Notes under the pieces: generated by a model
What the model saw: the letters and a program-made list of their open reading frames with translations, nothing else
Told to the model about the DNA's origin: nothing
Databases searched by the model: none
Position numbers and translations under genes: made by a program
In this document: piece after piece, positions 45,837 to 58,313 of the stretch
How positions within the stretch are numbered: position 1 is the stretch's first letter
How the letters are laid out: every line of letters begins with the position of its first letter
NCBI GenBank assembly: GCA_022661535.1
Contig: JAKULF010000011.1
Location: 2,108,001-2,172,000, forward strand
Direction: 5' to 3'
DNA: 64,000 nt
From: Eutypa lata
Taxonomy: Eukaryota; Ascomycota; Sordariomycetes; Xylariales; Diatrypaceae

Positions 45837-47572
45837 ACGGTCTGAAAAGAAAATGAGGAGATTGAACAGTTCATTGCAGCCTCAGTGCGAACCAGAATGA
45901 ACCCAAATAGAACAAGGGAAAGAAAATGCCAGGTGACTACCGTTATATTGGGATGAAGGAGTGACGATGTGATGACATAGCATCTAATGGTGCTCTAGGG
46001 GGTGATGATCGTATAGGTAGTAAGCTGTCCCCCTCGAATTGAGGGATAGCAGGTTTCAGACTAGCGGTCAATATATTCTATACTACGTATGTGGTTCCTA
46101 CACTCTAATCAATCCTAAAAACTGACGGAACAGTAATGTTACGGCGCTTGCTAGTCACGTTTGTATGTATCCAGATATCCCATTACAAGCTGCAGGGCTA
46201 CAAGCTTTGATCAGTTGCATCCTTTTGTAGGGCAGAGCTGGTGAAGTAATTAGTGAATTGGACCGTCGTGATAGGCAATGATAAATCCTCAATAAGGCTT
46301 AATAGCTAAGGATAAACTGAAAGAGCATACATATAGTTATAGCTATTTCGGGACTTTTATTCAGTCAATATATTTGTTGTAATGGCAGGTTGGCTGGGCT
46401 TCTAATTATGTAGTCCTAGTCGAATAGGGGTTTATGCTGGAGAAGCATCGCAGGACTGATAAGAGCAGCAGGGGTAATTAGTCACGTTGGTAATATCGGA
46501 GAGTCCTCTGAATGAACAAGTTGCATTACAAGCTATTGGTATATCTGGACTATTTAAAGGGGGATAATGAGTATCTACATACTAAATTAAGCGCTTGTTC
46601 CGGTGCTGGAATGTATGGTTTCTGTTGGCTCGAAGAGAAATCCTATAGATCTATCACGTGATCGAGTAATCGTTTCTCCTTCAGGTGAAGGAACCCTTTT
46701 TGGTGTTATCGAGTGGAGATATACCTTTTGGTAGGGGCCTTATGGCCTGTATTACAGGCCATAACATATCCAACGTCAGAAATCGCCGGCTTCGGCGGGA
46801 TGTGCGTCTCTCGGAGATACGTAGGAGCCGTATAAGCATACTCAATATTGAGGAGAAGCGTGTGTTGTGTGAGATTTGCTGACAAGGGTGGCTGGTTATC
46901 TGCTTGCATAATGATAGGTAAATGCTGGAAGAACACCGAGTAAATAAGTAAGCGGTCGGAAGGGGAAAGGGCAAGGATTTGCGGATCATTCGCTATTTGC
47001 ATATTTTGAGAGAAGGGAATCCGACTTGTTAGAGGTTGACGGGTATGGTTGGCAGAATGGATATATGAATGTTCCCGGATGTAAAATCTTGATATAACAC
47101 GGAGAAGGTTCGTTTGCGACGTAGTATGGGACAAACTGTTGTCAACATAATTGATGCAAACGTCTTGGTATTCTATCCTAGATACCTATACGCCAATTGG
47201 GCTTTGAGTGTTGCAGATAAGCAACAGGTAACAAGATACCGTATAATCCGAATAGTCACTTGTTTTATTAACGAGGCAAAATATTATTGAAACCGTGTTA
47301 ATATTGAAGGATGCCATTTAATTTGGACTGAAATCCGACCTGCTGATGGGGAAGAAACGTCTGGAACCGACCATAGTTAAGGAACTACATAAGATAGCGT
47401 ACATATCAGATTTTAAATAAAGTACAGTATGCTGGGTATCTAATGTAAGTTGTCTATGATGTAAATATGTATAAATATATGCGTACAGCCTCTATCTACA
47501 CCGTCCCCGGTCAAGCATGGCTTCAACTCTTCATCCCTAGATGGGCTTGTCATGTCATGAAAGACCCAAACT
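45837..47572. other. Spacer with a near-perfect hairpin and weak ORFs
   Basis: It contains a 25-nt palindrome (46740-46764) and a TCACGTGA site at 46654. A minus-strand frame around 46706-47002 is open for about 98 codons but shows no family features. No gene can be supported. Confidence 0.45.
46740..46764. repeat. 12-bp inverted repeat with a 1-nt centre
   Basis: TTATGGCCTGTA and TACAGGCCATAA are exact reverse complements separated by a single T. There are no flanking T-runs to make it a clear terminator. Confidence 0.9.
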
Positions 47573-49111
47573 TTACTCCTTTACCTCCACACTACCACCA
47601 GCACCTAATAGCCCATTCAACCACCTCCCAATGTGCTCATCGCCGACCTTCGGCCTCCAGTCAGGGACCTCGTGAAGATAAGTCGAGACCAGAGACTCGG
47701 GCAGGCCATCGCCGGACACGGCGGTGATCTGGCCGTGGCGCACTGTCATCTCCGTGCGGAAGTCCCGTGGAAGATAGTCTGGCAAGGCCGGGCGCGGCCG
47801 TGGGTCGTCGACCGTCGGCTGCGTGGAGAGCGTGAACTGTGGTGTTTGGGTGTAGAGCCAATCCTTCGTCTGTATGAGAGGATTGAGTCAGTAAGGGTCA
47901 TTATAAGGGGTGGATGTTGAAAGATAATTAGTAGGGGAAGGTGCTGAGCATTCGTTATTTCTTTGGGTAGGGGATTGAGGTTGGGTGGTAAGATGTATGA
48001 TGACCGAACGTTGTTTTTAAAAGTAGATAATAGGAGACGCGGAGAGAGAGAGAGAGAGAAAATCAAAGAAAAACAGAGATGCATCCAGAAAGCATACCCT
48101 AAGCTCCTCGTACCCCCTCACCAGCTCGGGGATCTCCAACGCTTCGCTTGCGCCGACAAATTCTGGCCGCACGTCCGTGGCGCCAAGCCCCCCGTACAGC
48201 GCCTGGAACTCGCCCACGACCGCCTGCTGGAACCGCAGCGGCGCGACCCCCACATTCCGGATGGGCGACCGCACGCTCGCCACGCCCCGCGCCTTGATGT
48301 ACGGCTCGGCGGGGGAGCGCAGGAGCCGCCCCACCACGGAGCCCAAGTTCGGCGACGTCAGGAGGCACGTGCCGTGGTGCAGGGCGCGCTTTCGCGTCAG
48401 CTTGTACGCCGAGCCTGAGATTTTGAATGTCTGCGTTCGTGTCACGTCGCTGCTACTGCTACTACTAGCATTGGCGTCTGCGGTGGGTCCGAGTGTGGGT
48501 CTAGGTGCGCCGTCTATCACGATGTCGTGACGTTCGTTGACGCGCGCCGTGGTCGCCCCGAGCCCTCGCAAGCCCCGCACTACCATCTCGGCGTGCTTGT
48601 TGCGGTCGAAGTCGGCGGGTGGACACAGCACGCTGTAATTCAAGTTGCCGAGGTCGTGGAAGACGGCACCGCCGCCGGAGCGGCGACGGACAAGGTCCAC
48701 AACCCCACCGTCACCAAGTGTCATGTTCCCCTTGCCAACCTCTGTGAAGCTGACCTCATCGCTTACGGCCTTGCCCGGCGGTGGCGGCGCCTGACGAACT
48801 AGACCCAGGTTCACCTCGAGCCAGGGGTTTTGATTGCGGCCGATGACGACGCACGGCCGGTTCGTGTACAGGAAGAGCACAACGGAATCCGGGGGTGATT
48901 TCTCCAGGAGATAATGCTCTACGGAAAGGTTTAGATAGGGGTCAGGACTCCGCGATATGTACATCTGGACCCTGTTTTGGGGCTCCGAGACGGAAGCTGA
49001 AGAGAACTCTTGCCTGGCCGGTGAAGATGAGAAGGGTCGCGGGCATGACGAGAATGACGGCGGCTTTGAGTGTGCGGGCCACGCTGCTCTGCGAGCCGGT
49101 AGCCGAAACAT
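47573..49111 (-). CDS. AIM22: Mitochondrial lipoate-protein ligase (LplA/Aim22 type)
   Basis: Model complement(join(47573..47869,48098..49111)), 436 aa. It attaches lipoate to E2 subunits and the glycine-cleavage H protein in mitochondria. The first 35 residues are Arg/Ser/Pro-rich without acidic residues, a mitochondrial targeting sequence. Family motifs follow: YISRSPDPYLNLSVEHYLLE, VVIGRNQNPWLEVN, the lipoyl/adenylate-binding RRRSGGGAVFHDLGNLNYS, and KISGSAYKLTRKRALHHGT with the catalytic lysine. A 228-nt intron (GTATGC donor, ATACAG acceptor, phase 0) joins ELR to TKDWLYTQTP, and the C-terminal accessory domain ends at SVEVKE. An Ala/Ser insertion near residue 215 (about 48460) is low complexity. 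Coding GC is high. The gene appears intact. Confidence 0.93.
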
Positions 49112-49762
49112 TGCCCCTTCCTCACCAGATTACTATTGATACATAAGAAAGTAATTATAGAAAATCATCCCGTCATCTTGACATGTTGGGAAAAGAGTAA
49201 GTATCGTTATTCAAGATAATAGATAGACAGATAGATAGATAGGTACCGTGGCCTACGGAAGGGACGATATAAGAATGTTGAGATGCACGGATGAGTTTGA
49301 ACGTCAGCCTTGCATTAAAAGATATTCTAGATATGCAACTAAAAGCTAGTCTAAAACTCGGGAAGATATGCCATTGGCGGGGTGCTCCCCACCTTAGTAC
49401 TAGTACTTACCATTCTCCCTCCTATCTGCAGGATTTGCAGGGCTGGCAGGGGGGGTTCGAACCGACCGCGGGGCCTAAAATCGGAGGAGAGCTTACTTAC
49501 TAGACTAGACCCCCACTATTGAATCATTTCTCGACAATTTCAAATGCGAGATAGATCAAAGGAAAAGTCGTCTTACTCGTCTTACTCTTACATCCGTGAC
49601 TCACAACGACGAGCGGTATAATTGACTGATAACCGGTTCACCAAACCCGTCCTGGGAGAGAGAATATACTGTTCTACTTGTTGTAACTAGACTTACCTGA
49701 AGTAGGTGAATCAATCATTTATAAAAGTTGAACTCTACATATCTAAGGTAGGAAGAGGCAAG
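49112..49762. other. Divergent promoter region, lipoate ligase / chorismate synthase
   Basis: About 650 bp between divergent starts. It contains a TAGA/GATA run near 49220-49242. A GGTTCGAACC palindrome near 49456 looks like a tRNA B box, but no tRNA folds around it. Confidence 0.55.
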
Positions 49763-51081
49763 ATGTCGACGTTCGGCAAAGTATTCAGAGTCACCACGTA
49801 TGTTCCAAACGACACTACAGATATCTACCTCTCCTCCTCATGTCTCGTGCTAATATAATACCATAATAACACAGCTACGGCGAGTCACATTGCCGATCAG
49901 TAGGATGCATCGTCGACGGCTGCCCCCCGGGCATGGAGCTCACCGAAGACGACATACAACCGCAGATGACGCGCCGCAGGCCGGGCCAGTCCAACATCAC
50001 GACGCCGCGTAACGAGAAGGACAGGGTCATGATCCAGTCCGGCACCGAGTTCGGCGTCACGCTCGGCACCCCCATCGGGCTCATCGTGCAGAACGAGGAC
50101 CAGCGGCCCAAGGACTACGGGAACAGCACCATGGACCTCTACCCGCGCCCCAGCCACGCCGACTGGACGTACCTCGAGAAGTACGGCGTGAAGGCGAGCA
50201 GCGGCGGCGGCCGCAGCTCGGCGCGCGAGACCATCGGCCGCGTCGCCGCCGGCGCCATCGCCGAGAAGTACCTGAAGCTGGCGTACGGGGTGGAGATCAC
50301 GGCGTTCGTGGCGTCGGTCGGCGCCGTGCACCTGTTCCCGCCGACGGCGGAGCACCCGTCGCCGAGCCAGAACCCGGACTTCATCCGGCTGGTCGACACC
50401 ATCGACCGGGAGACGGTGGACCGGTTCCTGCCCGTGCGCTGCCCCAGCGAGGCCGTGTCCCGCCAGATGGCGGACTACATCGCCGGCTTCAAGGCCCGCG
50501 ACGACAGCATCGGCGGCACCGTCACCTGCGTGATCCGGAACCTGCCGAGCGGCCTCGGCGAGCCCTGCTTCGACAAGCTCGAGGCCGAGCTCGCCCACGC
50601 CATGCTGAGCATCCCGGCCACGAAGGGCTTCGAGTTCGGGTCCGGCTTCGGCGGGTGCGAGGTCCCCGGCTCGATCCACAATGATCCCTTCGTCAGGGCT
50701 CCCGGCGGCGATGCAGATGCCAAGAACCACGGCCTTCCCCGGTCGAAGCTGACGACTAAGACGAACAACTCGGGTGGCGTCCAGGGCGGCATCTCTAATG
50801 GCGCCCCTGTCTACTTCCGCACTGCCTTCAAGCCCCCTGCGACTATCAGCCAGGCGCAGACGACTGCTACGTACGATGGGTCGTCCGAGGGTGTGCTGGC
50901 CGCGAAGGGGCGCCACGACCCCTGCGTTGTGCCCCGCGCAGTTCCAATCGTCGAGGCTATGGCCGCGCTGGTCGTCATGGACGCCCTGATGCAACAGATG
51001 GCGAGGCATGAGGCGCGGAGACACCTCCCGCCGCTGAGGCAGACAGTGCCAACGGAGGGACATGGCGTTGCTGCGAATTAG
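49763..51081 (+). CDS. ARO2: Chorismate synthase
   Basis: Model join(49763..49797,49875..51081), 413 aa. It converts EPSP to chorismate, the last shikimate-pathway step, with reduced FMN; fungal forms usually also carry NADPH:FMN reductase activity. Exon 1 ([11 protein letters not shown]) is only 35 nt. The 77-nt intron (GTATGT donor, ACACAG acceptor) splits the TTYGESHC motif, the first family signature. Further motifs are [39 protein letters not shown] and [14 protein letters not shown] with the flavin-binding residues. The C-terminal helix holds [20 protein letters not shown] long antisense ORF opposite it is a GC-driven shadow. Length and motifs are complete. Location: cytosol. Confidence 0.97.
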
Positions 51082-52101
51082 AAATCAGGATAAGGGTCTA
51101 AAATAACAGGGTTAGAGTTACAAGGAGTTATTTACTGGCTGTGAATAAAATTAGATATGGGTGTACATGCAATGTTCAATATCTAGACATATGGCTGGCA
51201 TAAGAAATTGACAGGTAGTACGATGATGATTTCAAGGAAACCCGCATTTTCAACACGCTTCGTCTTAATAAAATCATCACATGGATTTAGCCTCAGTCAA
51301 CCTGGGCAGCCAACATTTCGGAGTACCTTGAAGTTGTTCAATGTTCAGGTTGACCCCATGTATAAAATCTAAGTTACCCGTTGAAGATTAGCGTAGTGCA
51401 TTGTGTTGTCTTCCTAAACACGACCTAACTTATCAAAAGATTACTTAGCCACTACAACCCGAAGGCAACATGACACTATTCTATAGTTCTATAACTGGCC
51501 ACCACCACCCCCTATCTGCTTACCTACCCATCTAGCTACATCCACACTTCCATGTATACACCTAGATATATATAATACGCATACAACCTAACACAGGCGA
51601 CAAACTATATAAATCTATCATCAGGCGCTACCTGAAACAAAAGAAAATCAACGCCAGCTTACTTACAGATCGGCTTACGCACCCATCTCACGATAGCTAG
51701 TTAATCTCTGAAGTCATATGACATACATCCACTTGTCGTTAACTCTGTCTTTACTATATAATAAGTGTTTAGACACGTACCTATAGTACCAGAAGCAAAA
51801 ACGACATGTAAATAAACGCGACCAGAACAAACAAGCAAACATACGTCGCGATAAAGAAAGATTCAAATCCATACATATTGTATTGTATGTTACACGCTTA
51901 TGATAACTTCTCTTTCCTACGTATAGACAAAACGTGTTGTTCTGCTCGCATACCCATACCATCCCACATTGCGTGAGGGAACACTGATTGATGGCAACCA
52001 ACTACGTAAGTAGGTAGTTATAGTTACCTCCTTAGAACCTGACACTCTGATTAACCCTCAGCCCCTTTCCTCTTCTTCACCTCCCCTTCTCATCGATCCA
52101 C
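51082..52101. other. Intergenic between convergent chorismate synthase and VPS11
   Basis: 3' flanks of two convergent genes, AT-rich, with no gene visible. Confidence 0.65.
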
Positions 52102-55100
52102 CTACTCAGCCAAAGGATTAACATTCATAACCCCCTGCCCAAACCACTGCGCAACAGTCTTAAACCTATCCTCACCACCGCCCGGTCCCCCGCCACCACC
52201 CTTCTTCCCTCCAACACCACCACCCGCGCCGCTCTTCTCCAGCGCATCCTTGAACAAATCATGTCTATCGGCCCTCTCCTCCTGGCTCCTCTTGATAGCC
52301 CTAACAGCCGCGTTCTGGGGAGCGCAAACGGGACACTCGACTCCGACGCCATCGCTCCCTCTTGAACCCATCCCCCCACCTCCTACTCCTCCTACCACAT
52401 CAGCATCCCCAGTAGTTTTCAAGCACCTCTGATGAAAGCTATGCTTGCAGAGAAAATGCACGGCGGGCAGGTCGAGGGGCGCTCCACAGCCGGGGCAGCG
52501 CTGGGCCTGGAACACGGCGGGCTTGGACGCCAGATCGGCCAGGTCGCGGCGCTTCTGCTCCGTCTCCCGGCGGAACGACGTGATCTGGCGGCGGTTGGTG
52601 GCGATCTCGCGGCGCTCGCGGGCGATGGTCTCGGCGAGGTAGGGCTTTACCATGCCCATAGTGGCGACCGAGACCGATGACACTTTCGTCGTCCCAGCAC
52701 CGCCACTTCCACCTGCACTTCCATTCACGGCCCCCATATTCACATTCACATTTCCGTTTACTGCCCCAGGCCCCCTGTCCTCGTTGCTATTATTACCACC
52801 ACCACCGGCACCACCACCCCCCAACGTCTGAATGACCTGCAACGGAGCCATCAAGCCATCCTCGTCGATACGCCGCAGGATGTTGGCGAGCTCGTCGGGC
52901 CCGGCCTCGTCCAGGACGCGAGCGTCGGACGTCAGGTACGCTAGGGCGGCCGGGTAAAGCTGGGGCTCGCGGGCGCCGTATTTGCGGAGGGCCTTAATAG
53001 CGCCACGGGTGTCGCGGGCGGCAGTGTAGGAGCGGAAGATATCGAAGAGGAGGCCGGCTTGCTCCTTGACGAGGGTGGTGCCGTCGCGGAAGTCCGAGAG
53101 GTGGGAGAGCAGGAGGACGCTGGAGTCCTCAATAGGTGCCGCCGCTGCTGCTGCCGCCTTGTCGCCGCCGCCGAGACGACCCTCGATGAGCTGTCGGGCC
53201 TTCTGCTCCCACTCCTCTGCGTCTACTACGCCGCCTTTCTTCTCGCTCGCCTTGTGCAGGTACATCTCGAAGAGCGTCGTGTATAGGTCGGCTTTGTCGG
53301 AGTCCTTGAGCGAGCCCTCTTCCAGGCAGGCCTCGAGGAAGACGATGAATTCATCGGCGTGGTCTATGAAGGAGGAGAAGGCAGACCGTGGTGCAGGAGG
53401 TGTGTATTTCGACTCGGCATAGGTATCGGGTTCTATTAGGGTATTTGCGTCGCCGATTGTTTGTTGGGTGTTTCCTTGGGTGGTTGGTGTTGCAACCGTA
53501 GAGGTGTTCATGTATGGCAAAGGGAGGAGGTTCGTGAGGTTCTGCACAGCACTCGCAGCAGCTGCTAGACTGCCTCCGGCCGCTGCCGGGGTTTCTTCTG
53601 TCTGTTTTAAGTGGATTCTAGGCTTGTATTTCCCGGTGTAATAATCGATGAAGAGGCGCGTCGTAGCTTTGGGACAATTTTCTAGTAGAACCCTTGCGTA
53701 TTTCATCAGACAATTATATGCCTAACAAACAATAATGTTAGTTACATAACTATACATAAAGCAGCAAGGGTTTACTTACTGTCTCAGAGTCCAAATGCCA
53801 AATGAAGTCGAGGGCTTCAGCATATTGCTTCGAGTCTTCGATCAGTATATCCACAACTAACTCATTTTCACCATGTTTCGTTGCAAGATAGGCCGCCTGC
53901 TCAAAGTAGCCGCCTTGCCTGCACATGGTGATCGCAGTGTCCAAGTCGAACTTGAGATCACCCGGCGACTTAATAAACTTTTCGAGTTTCTCGACATCTT
54001 TTAATTTGGCATAACAGTTCAGTAGTAATGTAGTGTGGTCGGCGGTAGCTTTATGATGTTCGTGTAGCTCCTCTAGATACTCGATGAGGTTATGTATCCT
54101 CTGAGTATCAAGGAACTGTCTATCTGTTAGGGACAAAAGCATACTTGGATGTTAGCCGACTTACTTTGCGAATAACCTGTGAAGGTTCTGTGTTGTTGAT
54201 AGCCTTGATGTATTGAGACATCGCATTATCATAATCGCCTTTCTGATATAAGTGGTCACCGTACTTTCGGTAAATGACGTTTTGTTGCTGCACATCTAAG
54301 CCAGATTTCTGGGCGAGGTTGAGTGCGAGTGGGTAGAGATTGCGTTGGTATAGCAGTTCGAGCCTCTGCTGCAGCGTCTTCTCGTGAAATCGATTAACCT
54401 AGCATCATGTAAGTACATCATAACGAGTTGTCATTGCATAAGTGCATCGTATGTACCTTGCCATCTTGCATCAAGATATACAAGTCGCCCCATATCTGGA
54501 ACAGGCCTTTTACTGGTGAAATCAGAGATTCAGAGTGGACTACTATCTGCAGAGTTGGATCCACCATGGTAAACGTGGAGGCGCTGAATAGAGATTCCGC
54601 AGTGGAACCCCCAAACCGCCTTTGTAGGTTGTCGGTACTTCCATTTCTTGACGAGGTAGGTGGTGCGATGAGTGCCACGTAGTCCCTGTATATCGAGACA
54701 AAACTAGTCGCTCCATCGTTGGCAAAGCAGGGTCCTCTCCCATCTAGGGTATAATAGTACACAGCATCATCCCGGGCGACGATAATGTCGCCCGTTCTCT
54801 TGTTGAGGGTCATGCAGCCTGCTGCACATCCTGCATCCTCGACTGTTCTTGGGGGTTGTCCCTGACCTTTCCCGGATATTACTAGCTTCAGAAGCTTTGA
54901 TGTTGTAGCCACGAATAATGTCGTTAGCTTCTGTATCGAGTCGATGACGAGTTCAACACCTGTTACTGGCTCTTCCGACTCATATACAACGCGCTGTCTT
55001 GTTCCTCGATCGTGTATAAGGTCGCCTCGGATGACTGTGACTGCTCCATTGGCGAAACCGACGGCAATTTGGGATAAGTCGTCGAGGGCTGCGAAGGCGG

Positions 55101-55698
55101 AAATCTAATACTATTAGCACCTTGAATATACCAGAAAGCATATCCTATCTCGTAGTTTTAACTTACAGGGAATTGTTTCCGACCGTTATGTATGTTTAGA
55201 GTACTTAAGCAAGTAGGCAGTCCCGTCTTCTTGACGGGCTTATCCAACGCCCAAACCTTCAGAACCGGCTCGTTGCTTAAATCTTCCTATGTTCCCATCA
55301 GCACTCTGCTCAATAAGCCGTGTTTAATCCACAACCTGACCAACATACCGAAACTGTAACTAGCAAGCTCGTGCCTTCGACTTGGCGCATATGTGTGATG
55401 CGACCGGTCTCGTGAGCATGGAAGCTACGCAAGACCTTCCAGCTAGGGCCGACGATGCGAACGTAGCCGTCATCGCTACCGAGGAATAGACTGTCGGAAC
55501 CGGAGCAGACACTGGATATCTCGTTGTTCTCGAAGAAGGCGCGCGTTTCGTCGTCACCGAGCTTGACATGGCCGACCTCGAAGAAGTCGAATGCTTTCCA
55601 CTATAGAGATGAGATGAGTGAATCTCGAGTTAGCGGGTTTCATAGAGCATTGGAAGGACCATAATTAGAATCAAATGACGTACCAAAAGCAAAGCCAT
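52102..55698 (-). CDS. VPS11: VPS11 (PEP5), HOPS/CORVET core subunit with RING finger
   Basis: Model complement(join(52102..53721,53780..54115,54165..54398,54457..55104,55167..55286,55349..55600,55684..55698)), 1,074 aa. VPS11 is a class C core subunit of the HOPS and CORVET tethering complexes on endosomes and vacuoles. The N-terminus MALLLWKAFDFFEVGHVKL and the beta-propeller region (SGSDSLFLGSDDGYVRIVGP) match the family. The middle is a helical clathrin-repeat solenoid (ELLYQRNLYPLALNLAQKSG, YGDHLYQKGDYDNAMSQYI). The C-terminus has a RING-like zinc finger, CPGCGAPLDLPAVHFLCKHS then HQRCL and a closing CPVC. Gly/Asn-rich insertions near 52680-52810 and 52140-52230 make it longer than the yeast protein. 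Exon 1 encodes only five residues, and all six introns are phase 0. All joins are supported by family sequence. Confidence 0.94.
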
Positions 55699-56313
55699 GG
55701 TTTTCGGCTCGAGTAAACGCTGTCGTTACTTCGTGGGCATCAGTTCGATAGACATTCCTCACCGTATCGCCGGTGTTGATTTGGTGATAAACGGAAGCCT
55801 GGGACGTCACTGGTGGAGCTTGGGGTAGCTTGGACGGGACTTGGGATAGCGAAGCTCAAGCTCATGCATCGTAGTGGGATCTGTGGCTGTGCATGCCACT
55901 ACTTATGTAACTGGCTAACTAGACTAACTTACTGTGGCTTAGTGGTGTAATACTTCTTGCCACTTCACGACTTTCAATCTACATACAAATATATATTCCA
56001 TAGAGCAGTCATTAGCTGTTACCATTACTATGTAGGTGTGGTTATATATACGCATGCGTAGCTATTTTATATTGAACAGGGCATCTTCGTTAGAATAAGA
56101 CACTAGATAATGTACTTGACCAGGACATATTCCTCGCAAACGCAAAGTGGTATCAAACTTAACATATTCGAAAGGTTAATACTAATCACATGTTTGGCAC
56201 GTGTTAATTGATGTGGAATTGATGTGGTTATAATAATCTTTGATTCATGCAGGCAAATAAGTTATAGTGCCGAGCTTGATGACTATGTAAAGTGGTAATT
56301 GAAGAATGCCTAG
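55699..56313. other. Intergenic, VPS11 promoter side
   Basis: It holds the promoter of VPS11 (at its left) and the 3' flank of the broken paralogue. No other feature seen. Confidence 0.6.
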
Positions 56314-57208
56314 TTACCAGCTCAGAGGCTGGGACTCGTTATCCTCTTCCGTAATATCAACCATAGCTGAAGGCAAACCGCCAAACATAATATAGTGCTC
56401 TCTCCAATACGTCCACCGTTCTTTAGTAAGCGGCAGCGCCTCCTTGCCGTCGCTATAGCCTTGAGAGGCAGCGTACATCGGGCCACATTTGTATAACCTT
56501 CGAGCCGTCCTGCCATTTCGGATGCGGTCCAGGATAATATGCTGGTACACCTTGAGCCACATAGTTATCCCCCATACCAGGATGGCAGTGAATGCATGGT
56601 TGGGGTCAAGGACCCTATGTTCCAAGGCGGTACACATGACGTTAACGAAGGCCCCGTCGTCTGGGATGATCTAATTCGCGCATAGACGAGAGGCGAAGTC
56701 GTTGTAGTTCATGTACATCTGCAGCGTCGTGATGTGGCTTTCGTTGTTGTCGTTCGATACACACAGCCATTGCTTCATGGCTTTGATTTGAGCTATGATT
56801 TGAACCTCATTTATCATTAGACGCCGAACCACTGTCCACAATGGGAATTGTGTGTGTGTGTGTGATATTATGGATGACGACAGTGGTGATAGTAATAGGC
56901 AAGAACTTACAGCCACAATCTTCCAACGCCTTTGACATCCACCTTACCAGTTCAAAAGGACGTCTGCGATGGAGAACGACTTGGCCGAAAAAAGATATCA
57001 ATCGGATCTTCGCTGGGAGCCAATGCCAATTCTTGGCCATGTACTAGAAGATTCCTTCTCTGATGGCATAAGCGTGTGCCTGAGGACTCAATTTATCGAG
57101 AACGTCGAAAAATGCAGTGATCTCCACCTCGTAATTCTTCCCGACTCCATAAACAACATTCATAAGGACTCCGATCAATTCCAGGTCGTCCGCAGCGGAA
57201 GAAGTCAT
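56314..57208 (-). pseudogene. Broken copy A of the tandem DUF3632-like family
   Basis: Aligned with copy B, the frame complement(join(56314..56792,56911..57208)) is complete in length (259 codons) and keeps the shared phase-1 intron (118 nt, GTAAGT donor, ATAG acceptor). It has two in-frame TAG stops. The first, at 57044-57046, replaces the Trp of copy B's GVFWYITVNWHRF (here GIF-stop-YMAKNWHW). The second, at 56671-56673, lies between FASRLCAN and IIPDDGAFV, where copy B reads FAARFCGKRIIDEDGFF. The C-terminal motif is still present as YKCGPMYAAS followed by RWTYWREHYIMFGG. The rest is barely degraded, so loss of function looks recent. The first stop is one transition away from TGG. Confidence 0.75.
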
Positions 57209-58313
57209 CTTAGAATATGATTCCCGCTTGTACATGCAGGTATGTTCTGGGTCTCGGTATGTCTAGTCGCTCTAAAAGATACGCATCTTAAAAAGTAAAT
57301 GCGTGTAAGTGTATAATGCTGTGTCTTTCTTACAAAATACTGTTATGAATCAACACATTTATGGTATTGATTACCTACTTACCTAAGGTAGGTAGGTACT
57401 CAAGCACCTATCAATCGCCAACAGTAGCCGGTTCCGAAGTTGACAATATTCCAAGCCTCCTTCCAGATAGGAAAAGCTAATATGATTCATAGCTCCCTTT
57501 ATAGTCATGTGCCACATGCTACTTAAGCGACGGCAGGTGCCAGCCTGATGAACCAGGATTACATTCTTACGTAAAGATACCTATATACTGTATAGAACTG
57601 TCGAATCGATGACCACCTGTATTAAAGGATAGGAAGACTGACTATGAATCATATCGTTGGGAATGAGGTATTATGGCAATACCTAACTATATATTCTAAA
57701 TACCTACATGCATATTAACAAAAGGTTTACTATTTTGGCCGTGATTAGTCCCTACAAATATGCTAACATACCCCTACATAGCCATTATTTCACCTTAATT
57801 GTTGGTCCGACTCTTTTTTACACTAAAGTACGGCTAAACCTGCTTCTCTTACACCATTTGATATGTTACGGTCTAGTATGTTTGACTTGGAATACGCATG
57901 CTACGCTCTCATGATGTTCTCTCTAATATGGCTTATAATCCCAATAAATAGGAACTACGTCCATTTACTTATACAGTAGCCGAGCAATATTTCTATTTAT
58001 CTCTCTACCTCTATAGGTAGTCACCCTATCTTGTCGGACTACACGAACGTCAATTCCCAAAAGGACCAAAATCCAGCTAAACCAGTTACCACTCCGTGCT
58101 CAAAATCTCATACCCCAGAAACGCAATTAAATCAGCTGGAGAATAAAGTAATTACCAACCACCTTCCCCGCCTCCAGCTCTCAAGTATCAACAACCAAAA
58201 CAGCCAAATTAATCTGTCCACAATTCCCCAGCACTTCACCGAGGTAGAGAGTGGACTCACAAGCCACAATAGGGTTCAGGAATAGGGAGTCGGAAGCAGA
58301 TGTTTCGTAGGGC
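57209..58313. other. Spacer between copies A and B
   Basis: 1.1 kb, AT-rich. A plus-strand frame at 58031-58285 is open for 84 codons but starts at TTG and has no recognisable features. It contains an AGGTAGGTAGGT run near 57385. Confidence 0.45.

Noticed and set aside
46706..47134. 142-codon minus-strand ORF
   Set aside because: It starts at TTG, the first ATG gives only about 98 residues, and no motif, signal peptide or splice support was seen.
49440..49490. tRNA-like B box (GGTTCGAACC) between lipoate ligase and chorismate synthase
   Set aside because: No T-stem, acceptor or anticodon arm could be formed around it on either strand; it is simply a palindrome.
49897..51063. 388-codon minus-strand ORF opposite chorismate synthase
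   Set aside because: It is Arg/Ala/His-rich, has no family motifs and exactly mirrors a GC-rich conserved gene, so it is an antisense shadow.
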